Shown: piece after piece, positions 43,231-54,599 of the stretch | Layout: each line of letters begins with the position of its first letter | Numbering within the stretch: position 1 is the stretch's first letter | Source: Diabrotica undecimpunctata | Lineage: Eukaryota > Arthropoda > Insecta > Coleoptera > Chrysomelidae | Assembly (NCBI RefSeq): GCF_040954645.1 | Contig: NC_092811.1 | Span: 88,713,199-88,777,198, forward strand | Reading direction: 5' to 3' | Length of the DNA: 64,000 bases | Position numbers and translations under genes: made by a program | The notes under the pieces: model-generated | Database searches by the model: none | Told to the model about the DNA's origin: nothing | What the model saw: only the letters and a program-made list of their open reading frames with translations

Positions 43231-44298
43231 CAGTGTGTCCGTAAAGTATGGAATAAATTCGATATTTCTTAAATGAAAAGCCTTTTTAAAAAAATCTGAA
43301 ACACATCGATTTTTAAATTTAATGTTCTACATTTTACAATAAAATTTCATTATACAAGGTGATACACATTACAGTGATGACGTCATCGGCTCTTTTTTAA
43401 ATGTAACACCCTGTATTTTAGGATAGTTTTAGATCGATAAAAATGAGCTCATTTCAAAAAAGTATAATACTCGGGTCTAATGGATATAATTGGAAAGATA
43501 TGCGCGCAGAAAATAAATTATTTATTATCAATTGCAAAAAAGTAGCCTACTTCTAGTTTTTGGTAAACTGTAATTATTTTTAGTAACGTTCAATAACAAT
43601 TAAGTAGTACAATAATTATATTAATTCGTGAATGTTCTGTATTATTGCTTAGAATTAACTTTAAGTATAAATGAATTTGAGTGTAAAACAAAGAATTGAA
43701 ATACTCATGATGATTGGGTATGAAGACAAATCGCGTACTCAGATGGAAGTGTGTAATTTATTTAATGATAAATATCCAGAAATACTCATCACGCAGTCAA
43801 CAGTAATTAAGATTGAAACGAAATTTCGAGAAACTGGTACGGTTGAAAATGCACGTAAATCAGGTCGTCCCTCTGTAAATTATGTTACAACATTAGATGT
43901 TCTACTTGTTTTTGAAGAAAATGCGCACACTTCTGTTCGTAAGATTAGTAGTGATCTCGATGTTTTCAAAACAACGGTACACAAAGTACGTAAAGTAAGT
44001 AAAATGCACAGTTGTACAAGAATTAAACGAGGATGATCCAGATAAAAGAATACAATCTTGCGAAATAATGATGGATGACAGCCACCGAAACCCTCTCTTG
44101 GTTCAAAATATTATTTTTTCTGATGACAATACATTCAAATTAAATTGCGAGATCAACCGTCAGACTAATGAAATGTTATTGTAAAATTTAAAAATATTGT
44201 TCTACTTTAAATTTAAAAATCGACGTGTTTTAGATTTTTTTAAAAAGGATTTTCATTTAGAAAATATCGAATTTATTCCATACTTTACGGACACACTA
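43231..44298 (+). mobile_element. Mariner-like element, 1,068 bp, internally deleted
   Basis: TA duplication (43229-43230 and 44299-44300). Long terminal inverted repeats of roughly 100 bp start CAGTGTGTCCGTAAAGTATG on the left and match the opposite strand from 44298, differing at the outermost base and a few others. It holds the transposase N-terminus only. Confidence 0.88.
43671..44170 (+). pseudogene. Mariner transposase N-terminal part
   Basis: 43671-44036: MNLSVKQRIEILMMIGYEDK, FNDKYPEILITQSTVIKIET, RKSGRPSVNYVTTLDVLLVF, RKISSDLDVFKTTVHKVRKV, two HTH units separated by the GRPS linker. A frameshift near 44010 leads into ELNEDDPDKR-like sequence and NIIFSDDNTFKLN, which holds the first catalytic Asp. 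The rest of the catalytic domain is deleted up to the right terminal repeat. Confidence 0.8.
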
Positions 44299-45374
44299 TA
44301 TAGATGATGTATTTTTAATATGGTCTACTGGATCAGAGAGATCATGGAAAAGGAATATAATAAGACACTACTTTTCCTGAATATTTTAATCTCTAAGAAC
44401 GATACTAGATATGAGACTCAGGTGTATAGAAAACCAACACACACCAACCGATATCTAAAATATAACTCAAACCACAACATCAATATCAAAAAGGGAATCA
44501 TTAAATCCTTATAAGATAGAGCCAAAATTGCTTGTTCTAACGGAAATTCGTTTTTAGAGGAAAAACATTTGTTAACATCTGTTTTATTAAAAATTGATTA
44601 TTATTTATCGTTTATAATAGGGAATTTTCAACAATCGACAGAATAGAACAGAACAACTTAGAACGAATTCCTACAGCATATACAAAGAATAATACGAGGA
44701 CATAAATAAAAGGATTATCAGAAAAACTTAAGGAAAGGAAATAAATTCAACATTTCAACAACACTCATAACAACAATCACATTGAGATCTATTTTATCTA
44801 AAACTAAACCTAAGAATGGACAAGAAAGAACAAAGAATTATATTTATAAAATACCTTGTGAACGCGATCATTTTTATTTAGATGATATATTAAAAATAGA
44901 GAATTTGATAGATCTCAAATATGTAAACACGCATGGGAAAATGAACATAGGGTTCAATTGAACGATACAAGTCCAGTCCTAAAAGAAGCAGATGGTAAAA
45001 AGAGGTATATCAAAGAAGCGACTCTAATTATGCTAAGTGAGACCAATTGCGTCGAAAATTCCTCGGCAGAGTGCAGTAGCATCTGGTTAATCATATTAAA
45101 AGAGGAAGTCAATAAAAGGAAAATAAGTACCACTATTAGTAAGTCAGTAACATATCGAGGATACATCATTTATGTTTTTTAAATAACAAACATATAAAAT
45201 CAGAATTTGGTGTTTATTGAGAGTAAACTAAGTGTAAGGCCAAATATTTACCATGTCGGGATAGTATAATGAGTTTTTTTCCTGGTTTATTTAATGATTT
45301 TCCACAAGATTTACTATGGAATCACTAACAAGAGAATTTTACTGTCATTGTATGTGGTTGTTTTTTAAAGGCGA

Positions 45375-45700
45375 ATGAACTATCTTACAATAACGTCGTC
45401 CCAGGAACGCAAAACGCAACTCAGCAATATCGACAATATCATTTTAAAGTCGTCTACTTTAAAATGTATAATATATGTCTGAATTGTCAATATGAATGAG
45501 TCAGATAAAATTAAATTATTAGACGAATTTTGACCAAGCAACAAAAAACAAAATTTGTTAAATTTATTAATGTTTTGTATTTTTTTGTTTTTGTTTTGTT
45601 TTTGTAATGTTTTGTATTTTGATTTAAGAAGTGGAAATTGAAACGTCAAAAAATAAACTTATTTTAAACCTTAACTGTGGCTTATTCCCAATAAAAATGG
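45375..45700. repeat. Repeat block B' and Penelope-like 3' motif
   Basis: 45375-45590 is the inverted partner of 42235-42368. Next to it, AAGTGGAAATTGAAACGTCA then AATAAACTTATTTTAAACC and AACTGTGGCTTATTCC (45635-45690) is the conserved 3' UTR style of Penelope-like elements in plus orientation. Confidence 0.7.
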
Positions 45701-46190
45701 CCTCAAAAAATACTAAAATTGGCTTTTTTCGGCTATTTTACCTGTTTATTTGCATGTTATTCTTAAAGTAAGGGTATTACACACAAATCACAAGAATAAC
45801 TTTCGTCTTAAAATAACCCAAATTATTAAAAAAGGAGGTTTCAAAGCGAAAAAAGCAATTTTTTTAATTTGTTTAAAAATTGTTATACATAAATAAGATG
45901 CCCTGGAAAAATTTCGGTAAACTTTTCAACATAGCATATTGGCATCACAATATATCGATTAAAACAAGTTTCAGCATGTTGGTATGAAATCGAACTTTAT
46001 CGACAAAAGCCAACAGCCTAGCATGTTTAATAAGAAATAAAATCTACTTAGTTTATTTGATATTTTTTATTTCCAAAGCAATTCATAAACCAATATTATT
46101 TTTAGAAATAATTGAATAGGATAATTTGTTATTTCATAAAATCTATTATAAATAAATTATTTACGAAGGTTATTAAAGAAGTATATATTA
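45700..46190. other. Gap, nothing recognised
   Basis: AT-rich intron sequence between repeat B' and LINE F. Confidence 0.4.
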
Positions 46191-46194
46191 ATCA

Positions 46195-47436
46195 TCCGTC
46201 CAACATCCCACGGATATCAACCAGTAGAACAAGCCGGATTTAGAAAAGGGTACAGCACCTGTGACCATCTATATACATCCTAATAGAAAAGACTAACGAA
46301 TACAATCTACCATTATGTCTGACTTTTATAGATTATGACAAAGCTTTTGATAGCGTAGAACTGTGGGCAATAGAAGTAGCATTAGTCAACAACCGGATCG
46401 ACTCCAGGTACAGAATATTAATACACAATATTTACGAACTATGGGAGGCAATGTACAAATTAGAAATACAGACGGAACTCATAAAAGCTACAAAAGCTCT
46501 GTATAAAGACATTAAAGTGTCCATTAAAATGGGAACAAGAATCATAGGAGACTTCACCACAACAAAAGGGCTCCTGTAGGGTTGTTCCACATCTCCAACC
46601 CTATTCAAAATATACTTAGAGAAAGCCTTGACTACATGGAAAAGAAAATGTGAAGGCATGGGAGTACCGGTACGGAACGAATACCTATATACGTTAAGCT
46701 TTGCAGACGATCAAGTAGTGATTGCACAAGACCAAGACGACCTCAGCTACACGATGAAGAAACTACAAGAAGAATATACGAAGGCTGGCCTAGATATTAA
46801 CCTCGCGAAAACAGAGTACCTATCTACAAGTGAAGAAGACATAGAAGATCTACAGATTGATGACAACGTAACAATCAAAGGAAAGGATAAATTCAAATAC
46901 CTGGGGTTTATAATCACGAAAAAGGCAACAACAGACAAAGATTAGGACAAACAAGAACAGCAATCCGACAACTTAACTCAGTATGGTGGGATAGACACCT
47001 AAATATGAAGACAAAAACGCAGATTTATAAAACATTAGTGCGAAGTATTATGACATATGGGGCTGAAAATTGGATCATAAACAAGAAAAACAGCAGTAAG
47101 ATAGTAGCAACAGAGATGGAATGCCTGCAAAGATGCTGCATAGTAACAAGAATGGATAGGAGAAGTAATGACGAAATAAAGCAAAGAACATCAATAGAAA
47201 CAGACATACTATTATATAGAACAAAAAAGACTAAAGTGGTATGGACATGTAAGAAGAACTAGCGACAGCAGATGGATAAAGAGAATAACCGAATGGAGCC
47301 CCATAGGAAGGAGGAAACGAGGACGACCCCAAAAATCCTGGAGGAACGAATTAGACGACGCCATGAGTAAGAGAGGCCTAAACGATGGAGAATGGAACAA
47401 CAGAGAGAGATGGAAACGGTTAAGCGAGGGAATGCA
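46195..47436 (+). pseudogene. LINE F reverse transcriptase and C-terminus
   Basis: Early pieces at 46230-46600 in shifting frames: EQAGFRKGYSTCDHLY, LTFIDYDKAFDSVELWAIEV. 46628-46945: MTTWKRKCEGMGVPVRNEYL, the box LSFADDQVVIAQDQDDL (FADD active site), DINLAKTEYLST and FKYLGFIITKKATTD. 47005-47262: YKTLVRSIMTYGAENWIINK and ECLQRCCIVTRMDRRSNDEI. Ends near 47436 with WSPIGRRKRGRPQKSWRNEL in another frame. Similar plan to LINE B but a separate family. Confidence 0.75.
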
Positions 47437-48525
47437 GTGAATACTGTAGAATCTCTAAATATATATATTTACGAACAAGCTGAAATGATAGTGACGTTGG
47501 GTAATGGAATCGAAACCATCATCATCACTGGCTCGACAACCCTTTGTGGGTCTTGGCCTGTCCCAGAATTCTTCTCTATTCTGATCTGTTTCGTGCTTTT
47601 TTTTTGGAATCGAAACAAGTCCAGTAAAAATCAACCGAGGCGTAAGACAAGGGGACACTCCAAAATTATTCACAGCTGCCCTAGAAGATATATTTAAGTA
47701 AATAGACTGGGAAAATAAGGGAATCCCTATTAACGGAAGATACTTGAACCATCTTAGATACGCAGATGATGTAGTACTAATAGCCAACACGTGAAATGCA
47801 CTGAATATGATGATTGAGGAGCTAGACACAGAATCCCTAAAAAAGGACTGAATATGAATTTCAGCAAAACTAAACTAATGTCAAACAAAGATGACAAACC
47901 TATGATAAACATCCAAGGGACAGAGATAGAACACGGAGATGAATATACATATCTGGGTCAAAATGTCAAGGTAAACAAAGAAAATCTGACTAGCGAAATA
48001 AGCAGACGTGAAAAATGGGATGGGCAGCATTCGGAAGACTCTCATACGTACTTAAAAATAAAAATATACCTCAAAGACTGCGAACCAAAGTGTTTAATTC
48101 CTGTATCCTACCTATACTTACATATGGAGCTCAAACCTGGACATTCACTAAAATAAACATGGAGAAGACCAGAAAAACAGAGAGTTATGGAACGACAGAT
48201 GCTGGGTATCTCACTCAAAGACCATAAAACCAATGAAGACATTCGTAATAGAACAAAAGTAAAAGATGCTGTCGAACAGGCAACTAAACTGAAATGGAAA
48301 TGAGCTAGACATAACGAATGTCTTAAAGATGGCCGATGGAATAAAGAAATCAGGAATTGGAGAGCATATGAAGCCAAAAGACCACGAGGAAGACCGCAAA
48401 TGCGCTGGAGCGACGGTATTAAAAGAACTGCAGGACCAATGTGGAAACGTCTTACAAACAACAGAGATGAATGGCGAGAATTAGGAGAGGCCTATATTCG
48501 GCAAACCGAATAGAGAGGAGGGCTT
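47437..48525 (+). pseudogene. RTE-type LINE G, holding a truncated LINE insertion
   Basis: Plus strand. Left of the insertion YEQAEMIVTLGNGIET, right of it SPVKINRGVRQGDT, then LFTAALEDIF, GRYLNHLRYADDVVLIANT, NMNFSKTKLMSNKDDKPMIN, TEIEHGDEYTYLGQNVKVNK, RLRTKVFNSCILPILTYGAQ and, near 48380, RPRGRPQMRWSDGIKRTAG with a final WRELGEAYIRQTE. These are classical RTE blocks. The catalytic box is intact, but one codon is lost in GDT-S-PKLF and stops follow the insertion. Confidence 0.8.
47517..47604 (-). mobile_element. 88-bp 5'-truncated LINE insertion in LINE G
   Basis: Flanked by the 12-bp duplication TGGAATCGAAAC (47505-47516 and 47605-47616). Minus orientation with (ATG)n tail. Its sequence is nearly identical to the 3' end of the insertion at 54122-54474. 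Confidence 0.88.
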
Positions 48526-48529
48526 AAAA

Positions 48530-49250
48530 AATATATTAATAATAAATATTTATGTTTTACAATAAAAATTACCTCAAATATTATTAAAAAAATAAAAAAT
48601 TGAAAAAAAAAATGTTTAAACAAATTAGATTAGTTTATTTAACAATTTATTTATTTATGTAATTATTCGTAATGTACGCCAAATTAAAAAGAAACGTCAA
48701 AATCCATAAACATGAACCTAAGATATAGTTAACAACTCCTTCCACCTCCATCGCTCCCGCGAGTTTCAAAGTGAGTTGATTTTAAGGTCCACAATTTGAA
48801 GCTTGGTGGACGATTTCGTTGAAAAGTAATCTCTTTCAAAATTGTCAGATTAAAACGTTAAAGTTTGTTCTTTCAAATGACGCTGATTAGATATCTTAAT
48901 TGTTATAAACAAAGCAGCTGTCAATTTAAGAAAGGGCTAATTTCGTCTTAAATTATCCTAGAACAACCTAGTTTTTTTTAATTTGTAGGAAAATGTAACC
49001 TTTCCAAATATGAAAAAATAATTTTCTAGCAGACAATAGTTAAAAACTTATTGTAATTGTTTAGAAGAAAAAATCCGATATGTTTTTGCAAAATTATTTT
49101 ATAGTATTTAAAATCCTTTTTCTTCGTTTTTTTTAAACTATTTTGATAGAATAAATCTTCTTTGATAAGCTATCAGTAGAATTTCTGTAAATTCATCATT
49201 TTCTGACATGCATATATTTCTGACATATGCAAAAAAAATTAATTTGGGAT
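48530..49250. other. Intron, nothing recognised
   Basis: AT-rich sequence between LINE G and repeat A'. No supported feature. Confidence 0.4.
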
Positions 49251-49254
49251 AAAC

Positions 49255-49455
49255 AAATAAAATAACTTTTAAAAAATTTGACCGATCGCTTTGAAATTTT
49301 GATTATATTTTAAGCACTGCAAGATCCAACATTCCGTGTAATATGAAAGTTCTAAGTTAATTTTTAAAAAAGGTATTAACATTTATAAAAAACCGAAATT
49401 TCTGACTTATTTTGCAGCTTTCTAATTGAAGCAACAAATAAGGATAAAAACCTTT
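49255..49455 (-). repeat. Repeat block A', inverted copy of 41915-42120
   Basis: Minus strand reads GCAAAATAAGTCAGAAATTT, ATTACACGGAATGTTGGA and TTTCAAAGCGATCGGTCAAA in the same order as block A. It ends about 250 bp before exon D. Confidence 0.8.
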
Positions 49456-49704
49456 AAAATACACAATATATTTTATTATCATAATGTATAAAATAACAAA
49501 AAAAAATACTTTAAAACTCAAAATTAAAGGTATAAACATAAGATGAAGAAAAATTAAATTCATAGAGACTTTACTGTCAATTTTTGTGGTATACAAGAAA
49601 ATAATAGTACCACAAAGGCGGTTCTCTGCACACTCGAGACAACAATGCATAGAGTATATTGGAAATATGACGATATATCCAAAGTAATAGTTTATTTGAC
49701 TTAC

Positions 49705-50030
49705 CGATTCCAGAGACAATTTCAGAACAAGAGGCGTAAAGTGTTGGTGAATAAAATCGCTTGGCATACATGTAGGCAAATCTTCCAATTGTACTAAAAA
49801 CGCCATCCTTCTCCTCCAATTATAGTTACTGTAGATCTCTACTTGACATTTCAATAAACCTCTACCAATATCAAGTGTTGCTTGAGTCGTATACTCTCTT
49901 GACAAAACACCCACAGAAGTAAACATGACGAGAATAGGCCCTATATTCGGAACTAGAGCGTCCAAAACTTCTTCTGAATCGTCTCGAATAAGTTTAAGGA
50001 AGTCGATAAGTATTATTTTACTGTCAGAAC
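49705..50030 (-). CDS. PPP4R4: PPP4R4-like exon D
   Basis: A 326-nt exon with acceptor CGTATTTTTTAG (AG at 50032-50031) and donor GTAAGTCAAA at 49704. Phase 1 in, phase 0 out. It encodes three helical repeat units: KIILIDFLKLIRDDSEEVLD, LVPNIGPILVMFTSVGVLS, and later WRRRMAFLVQLEDLPTCMPS followed by HFTPLVLKLSLES. The WRRR segment with an LxxLP turn is the usual HEAT linker seen in PP2A/PP4 regulatory subunits. The upstream and downstream introns (7.3 and 11.1 kb) contain nested LINEs and Penelope-like elements, but the exon itself is uninterrupted. Confidence 0.8.
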
Positions 50031-50034
50031 CTAA

Positions 50035-50640
50035 AAAATACGTTTAGATAAAAACTTAATGCAGAAATTTAGGAAGAGAATAATAGCCAAACAAATATAC
50101 AAATTCTGATTTATATATAACCATGGACAAAGATCCCAATGAAAGTACGTTATGAACTTTACATACGTCTTTGTCTTTGTTTAAAACTTTAGTTACTTAA
50201 TAGAATGGCATTTCAGTGCAAGGTAAAACCAGAGTGAAACAGAGGTAGAGAACGATCACCAAACAGATAGACTGATACGGTGGGAAAACTACTGAATACA
50301 AACTTTGTAAGTCCAGAACGAGCAATTCAGAAAGATGTGGAGAAAGAGCAATAAAACCCCTGGAAGAACATCAACGATCATAATCACTACACATATCCTA
50401 AGATGTACAGAATAGAAGAACAATAATCAAAAGTTGGTGACCATCTGAACTATAACTAAAAATATTGGAAGTCGTTCAGCATGTTATTGACGAAATGATT
50501 TTCGCTGTATTTAAATAGACAGAATTTCCAACATATTCTGTAGTTTAATACAAATTTTAACCAAGGTTTCGATATTTAATTAATGAACTCATTTTTTAAT
50601 ATATTTGGAAGTTAGAATGCCTGAAAATAGATGATCAAAA
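50035..50640. other. Intron between exons D and C, first part, nothing recognised
   Basis: Non-coding; no repeat or frame I can support. Confidence 0.4.
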
Positions 50641-50649
50641 AAGATAGAA

Positions 50650-50815
50650 AAATAGACTCCGCTCATTAGAAGAAAACAAGGTAGACCAAGACGGTCATGG
50701 AGAGAAGATGTCGAAGATGCAATGACCACCAGAGAATTAAAAACTGAAGATTGCTTCGACAGGGTCCACTGGAAATTAGGATTCGAGAAACGGAGCCAGC
50801 TGTAGGAAACTCGCC
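50650..50815 (+). pseudogene. LINE C-terminal fragment
   Basis: RRKQGRPRRSWREDVEDAMT, then LKTEDCFDRVHWKLGFEKRS and QL-stop. The GRPRRSWREDVEDAM / EDCxDRxxWKLGxxKR pattern is the tail of a LINE family common in insects. Confidence 0.6.
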
Positions 50816-51269
50816 TATTATATATACTTTGAAGTTTAATTGACCATCTCAAACTACTTCAACTGTTATAATTGCCTCTAGTGGACAAAACCTTGTGAAC
50901 AAAATCCTCATCACAAAAGGTAATGCACGATCTTCAATTAAATTTCCTAAATGATGAGTCACCTACAAGATTTAACATCTGCACTGGAGATTCCTCCGTG
51001 ATATTAGCTTGTGTGATCCAAGTCTAGCCCCACGTCTCTCTTGGACTGTTTTCGAGTATATTTATGGTAGTGTCCATCACTATATTACCATTGAGAATCT
51101 CTCAGGTCAGTTTTGTCCAAATGGAATATAAATTCTGCTAAGTGGATCGATATAGAAAATAATAGATTTTGGAGAATCCCGTAACGAATGATAATATAAA
51201 TGATTTTATAGGTGCTTTTAATAGTGACCTTGCATCGGCAAAACAAAGCCCATTAAAAATCATCACCCT

Positions 51270-52460
51270 GTGCCTTGGTGGAATTTAAAGTGCAACGAAG
51301 CAGTACGTGCCAGCAGAACAGCTTTTAGTAGATTTAAGAAGCATAAAGCGTTCGAAAATAAAATACAACAACAACAGAGATATCTGCAGTATTTTGAACA
51401 CATTGCCAGAAGAACAGGTACGATGGAAAAACTGACAGTCGAGGGTAGAGTTGAAGGAAAGAGACCTAGGGGAAGATCTCCAAGCCCTTGGGTAGATCAA
51501 ACAAAAATATTTATTAACCAAGGATTACATGAAGCCGAACAACTAGCCCAGGACAGGGAAGCATGGAGGGAAATCGTGAAAAAACTGTAGAGGCCTGATG
51601 GTGTCACCACATCCCAAAAGGGATTAGGACCGAGGAGGAGGAGAGCTCGACGTTTAATAAATCAAACCAAAAAATCCAGTTGGGTCCAATATGTCTCTAG
51701 CATTAACAGCTCCACTCCTGTAAGAGAAGTATGGAAGAAAATACGTAAAATTTCTGGAGCTACCCCCAATATCTAGTCTCAAACTAGGATATCAAATTGT
51801 CACATATCCACTTACAGCTTACTACAGCGAATTCTTCTCACGTTACTAAAACTAAACAACTTAAAGATCTAAAATAAACAAGTCCTGGACCTGACGATAT
51901 CCCAACTGTTTTCTTAAAACACCTACCCACATCTGCTAAAAATTACATGCTTCAATTATTTAACTTCATCTGTAAACGACACCAGTTTGTTTGATCAAAA
52001 TCTATCACTCTCTCATTTCTTAAAAGCCAAAAATCGCGTCTATACCCCGATTCCTATAGACCGATAAGGCTAACATGTGCAATGGGCAAGGTACTACAAA
52101 AAATTATCAACTCAACATTTTAAAAAAGTTACAGTCATGGAATATTCGTGGAAATTGCCTTCACTTTATTAAGAATTTTCTAGAAAATGGATCGTTTCGT
52201 ATAAGAGTTAACAAATACTATTCCGAAAAACAGGAGGAAGAAAATGGGATCCCAAGACGCAATTATTAGCTACACTCTTCTTAATCGACATTAATGCCAT
52301 AATAAAAAACCTCAAAAAACTTTAAAAGTGCGCTTATATGCAGATGACTTGGTTGTTTATGTAAAAAGCAAAGATATATTATTATGTATATATAGAGGTT
52401 TTCAATTCTCGGTTACAAAAACCGTAGGTATAGTGTATTCAAACACAAATTCGTCCATTA
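51270..52460 (+). pseudogene. LINE I: endonuclease-RT linker and reverse transcriptase
   Basis: PWWNLKCNEAVRASRTAFSR at 51273 is the post-endonuclease W-W motif. After a foreign LINE tail, the RT follows in several frames: SPGPDDIPTVFLKHLP (51890), RLYPDSYRPIRLTCAMGKVL (52040), LKKLQSWNIRGNCLHFIKNF (52125), FRIRVNKYYSEKQEEENGIP (52195) and the catalytic block VRLYADDLVVYVKSKDI (52335). A gap in the palm after GKVLQKII shows an internal deletion. Confidence 0.7.
51365..51640 (+). pseudogene. Unrelated LINE tail inserted in LINE I
   Basis: QYFEHIARRTGTMEKLTVEG, RVEGKRPRGRSPSPWVDQTK, EQLAQDREAWREIVKKL then TAG, followed by a (GAG)n-like tail at about 51632. This C-terminal pattern belongs to another LINE family than the flanking WWNLKC...ARRLINQ sequence, which reads as one segment without it. 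Confidence 0.6.
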
Positions 52461-52469
52461 ATTTGTAAT

Positions 52470-52920
52470 CTCACATTAATCTTAATTTCCTGAATTTTTA
52501 TAGTTTTACCGTGTATAATTGTGAAACATATCGATTAGTAGCTTAATTACAGTTTGTTCAACTTCCTGCAAACTATAAATTGCCTAATAAGTAATAATCT
52601 AATACCGTCATTATGTTTTATTACTTACTTCGTTTGGAGTACCAGAAACTGAATTCACTACGAATTTTGACCAGGATGAACGGCATGTGGAATGCAATTT
52701 TAGATTCCCTTGCCGAGTAATTTATCCAGCTGTTTGTTTCGCAAGTTTTAGGAAACACAGTGGTAAAAATTTGAATTCGGTTTCGCTAAGTAGAAATCGT
52801 TTGATTTCTCTTTTTCTTTTTGCCTAATAAGTTTTGAGGAAATGCTTGCAATCATTTCCTCGGTTTTTTTTACCTCAACAACAACTATAGTGTGATAATT
52901 CAGTAACTATCAATAAAACT
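52470..52920. other. Segment between LINE I RT and the Tc1 element, not identified
   Basis: About 450 bp of non-coding sequence. TTGCCTAATAAGT occurs twice (about 52578 and 52821). It could be a small unrecognised insertion, because LINE I coding resumes only after the Tc1. Confidence 0.35.
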
Positions 52921-53149
52921 ACGCTGGAGCGCAAAATTAACCGGACACCCAAATTTTTCCTAAAAACTGGTGTTAAAAAAGTTGCGATATTTATAATTGA
53001 GTATTTAACAATAAATAAAATTTAACAGTTAAAGTCAAGAATTAAAAAAAAAATAAAAAATTAAAAAAAAATTGAAAATCTGCAAAAAAACAAAAATTTA
53101 TTTTTTAAATTTTAAACATTTTTAATAAAAAGAGATATTTAGTAAGGTG

Positions 53150-53945
53150 TATTAGCTCCACGACCCTTAATTACTACGCTCATTCTATCAAGTATACTTC
53201 GGATTAAGTAGAAATTTCTTTCTGGGGAATTTACTCCCATTCGTCACAAACTGTTTGCTCCAAATCATTGATGTTTTGAAACTGAATATGGTTACGTCGA
53301 ATAGGTAGTCCCAAAATATTCCATGCATGCTCTATTAGATTTAAGTCTGGACTCCTTGAGAGCCGTGGTAATAACTAATCTTAATTTCACCCAAGTAATC
53401 CTATGTTATTCTTGCAATGTGTAGACGAGCATTGTCTTGCATCAGACGAAAGTTTTCTCCAACAAATGGGGCAAATGACACTACATGATCTTCCAAATAT
53501 TGTTCAATACACCTTTCAGCGTTTAAATTGCCCCCTAGAATTGTAACAATTTCTGTATCAGCCCCTAGAGAAATGCCTGTACATACCATTATACTACGTT
53601 CACCAAATTGAACTCTGGGAGTAAAACAACATTGGTGATAACGTTCACAAGTTCTTTTCCAAATCCTAGGCCGCGCATGTGATGAGTATCTGTTAACTCT
53701 TGATTCATCTGCGAAGAACAAAGCATCCTATTCTTCAACACCCTAATTAAGATGTTCGCGAGCGAAGTGTAAACATTGCCTCCGATGTTCTGCTGTTAGA
53801 CGTCCCGTGACAGGTATTCTGGACTTTAATCCATATCCATTTAAGTGTCTTCGAACGGTATTAATGGAAACTGTGTTTCTATGGACATCATTTAATCGTT
53901 GAACAAGTACTGGTACTGATAATGTGCGATCGTAACGCTTGCAAT
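53150..53945 (-). pseudogene. Tc1 transposase of the nested element, broken
   Basis: Minus strand: DRTLSVPVLVQRLNDVHRNT and RHLNGYGLKSRIPVTGRLTA (second HTH), AEHRRQCLHFAREHLN then stop, FFADESRVNRYSSHARPRIW with the first catalytic Asp, CCFTPRVQFGERSIMVCTGI, and ENFRLMQDNARLHIARIT with the second Asp. It then hits a stop, and the Glu block is too degraded to read. Recognisable as Tc1 but inactive. Confidence 0.75.
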
Positions 53946-54121
53946 CTAAAAAAGTGATCTTTAACTTGACCTATTATTCTTCGTGATCAAAATAAATTTA
54001 AAATGCTGTTCAATTTAAGACACCAAAATCATCTAAATAGGTTCAAAGAAGAAAAAAAATTATCGCTAATAAGGCATAAACTAAGTTTTTGTCTAAAAAC
54101 GAAAAAATACATAAAAATCAT

Positions 54122-54474
54122 CATCATCATCACTGGCTCGACAACCCTTTTTGGGTCTTGGCCTGTTCCAAGATTCTTCTCCATTCTGATCTGTTTCGTG
54201 CTTTTTTTCTCCAGTTTTTTATTTTTAAGGTTGTTATATCATTTTCTATTTGTTCTAAGTATCTCAGTTTCGGTCTTCCTCTTGTTCTTTTTCCTACTGG
54301 CATCTGTTTGAATATTTTGTTTGGTATTTCGCCTTCTTCCATTCTTTCTACATGTCCTATCCAACGCAGCCGTCCTATTTTAATGAATGTTATAATATCC
54401 GGATCCTGGTATATTTTGTATAGTTCAGAGTTGCCTTCTTTCTTTCGAAGGTGGCTAACAACGTTTCCTCTCTT
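54122..54474 (-). mobile_element. 353-bp 5'-truncated LINE insertion in the Tc1 element
   Basis: 12-bp duplication CATAAAAATCAT at 54110-54121 and 54475-54486. Minus-strand coding end: IGRLRWIGHVERMEEGEIPN, KIFKQMPVGKRTRGRPKLRY, WRKKARNRSEWRRILEQAKT and QKGLSSQ, followed by an (ATG)n tail. Same family as 47517-47604. Confidence 0.88.
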
Positions 54475-54599
54475 CATAAAAATCATAGTGTCCGGTTAAT
54501 TTTGCACTCCAGTGTATATTTTACTCCACGACTTCAAAATTTTATTTCCTCATCGTCGATCGAGAAGAATCGGATACAGGGAATTAGAAGCAATTCGAA

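Larger units (their letters stand above)
42370..45185 (+). pseudogene. Penelope-like element: RT and GIY-YIG endonuclease, with two insertions
   Basis: Coding pieces on plus: FNIIKTKLENTLATRTRLNI, LLTLCTENTY (Helitron inserted), FQLNNEFYKQNFGLAMGSSL, SPLFANIFMEDFE, KPTVWWTY (mariner inserted), then DDVFLIWSTGS-type, LFLNILISKNDTRYETQVYR, KPTHTNRYLKYNSNHNINIK. After stops comes the endonuclease-like region: KTKPKNGQERTKNYIYKIPC and later the W-x-x-x-x-R-x-x-W region NDTSPVLKEADGKKRYIKEA with TLIMLSETNCVENSSAECSS. Removing the two insertions restores the T-Y-F-Q and Y-I-D-D junctions. Older stops (e.g. ALI-stop-LL) show the copy was already dead or dying. Confidence 0.85.
52922..54514 (-). mobile_element. 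Tc1-like element nested in LINE I
   Basis: 27-bp terminal inverted repeats (52922-52948 and 54488-54514) with 2 mismatches; shared core GCAAAATTAACCGGACAC. TA on both sides (52920-52921 and 54515-54516). Total 1,593 bp including a 353-bp LINE insertion near its right end. Confidence 0.88.
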
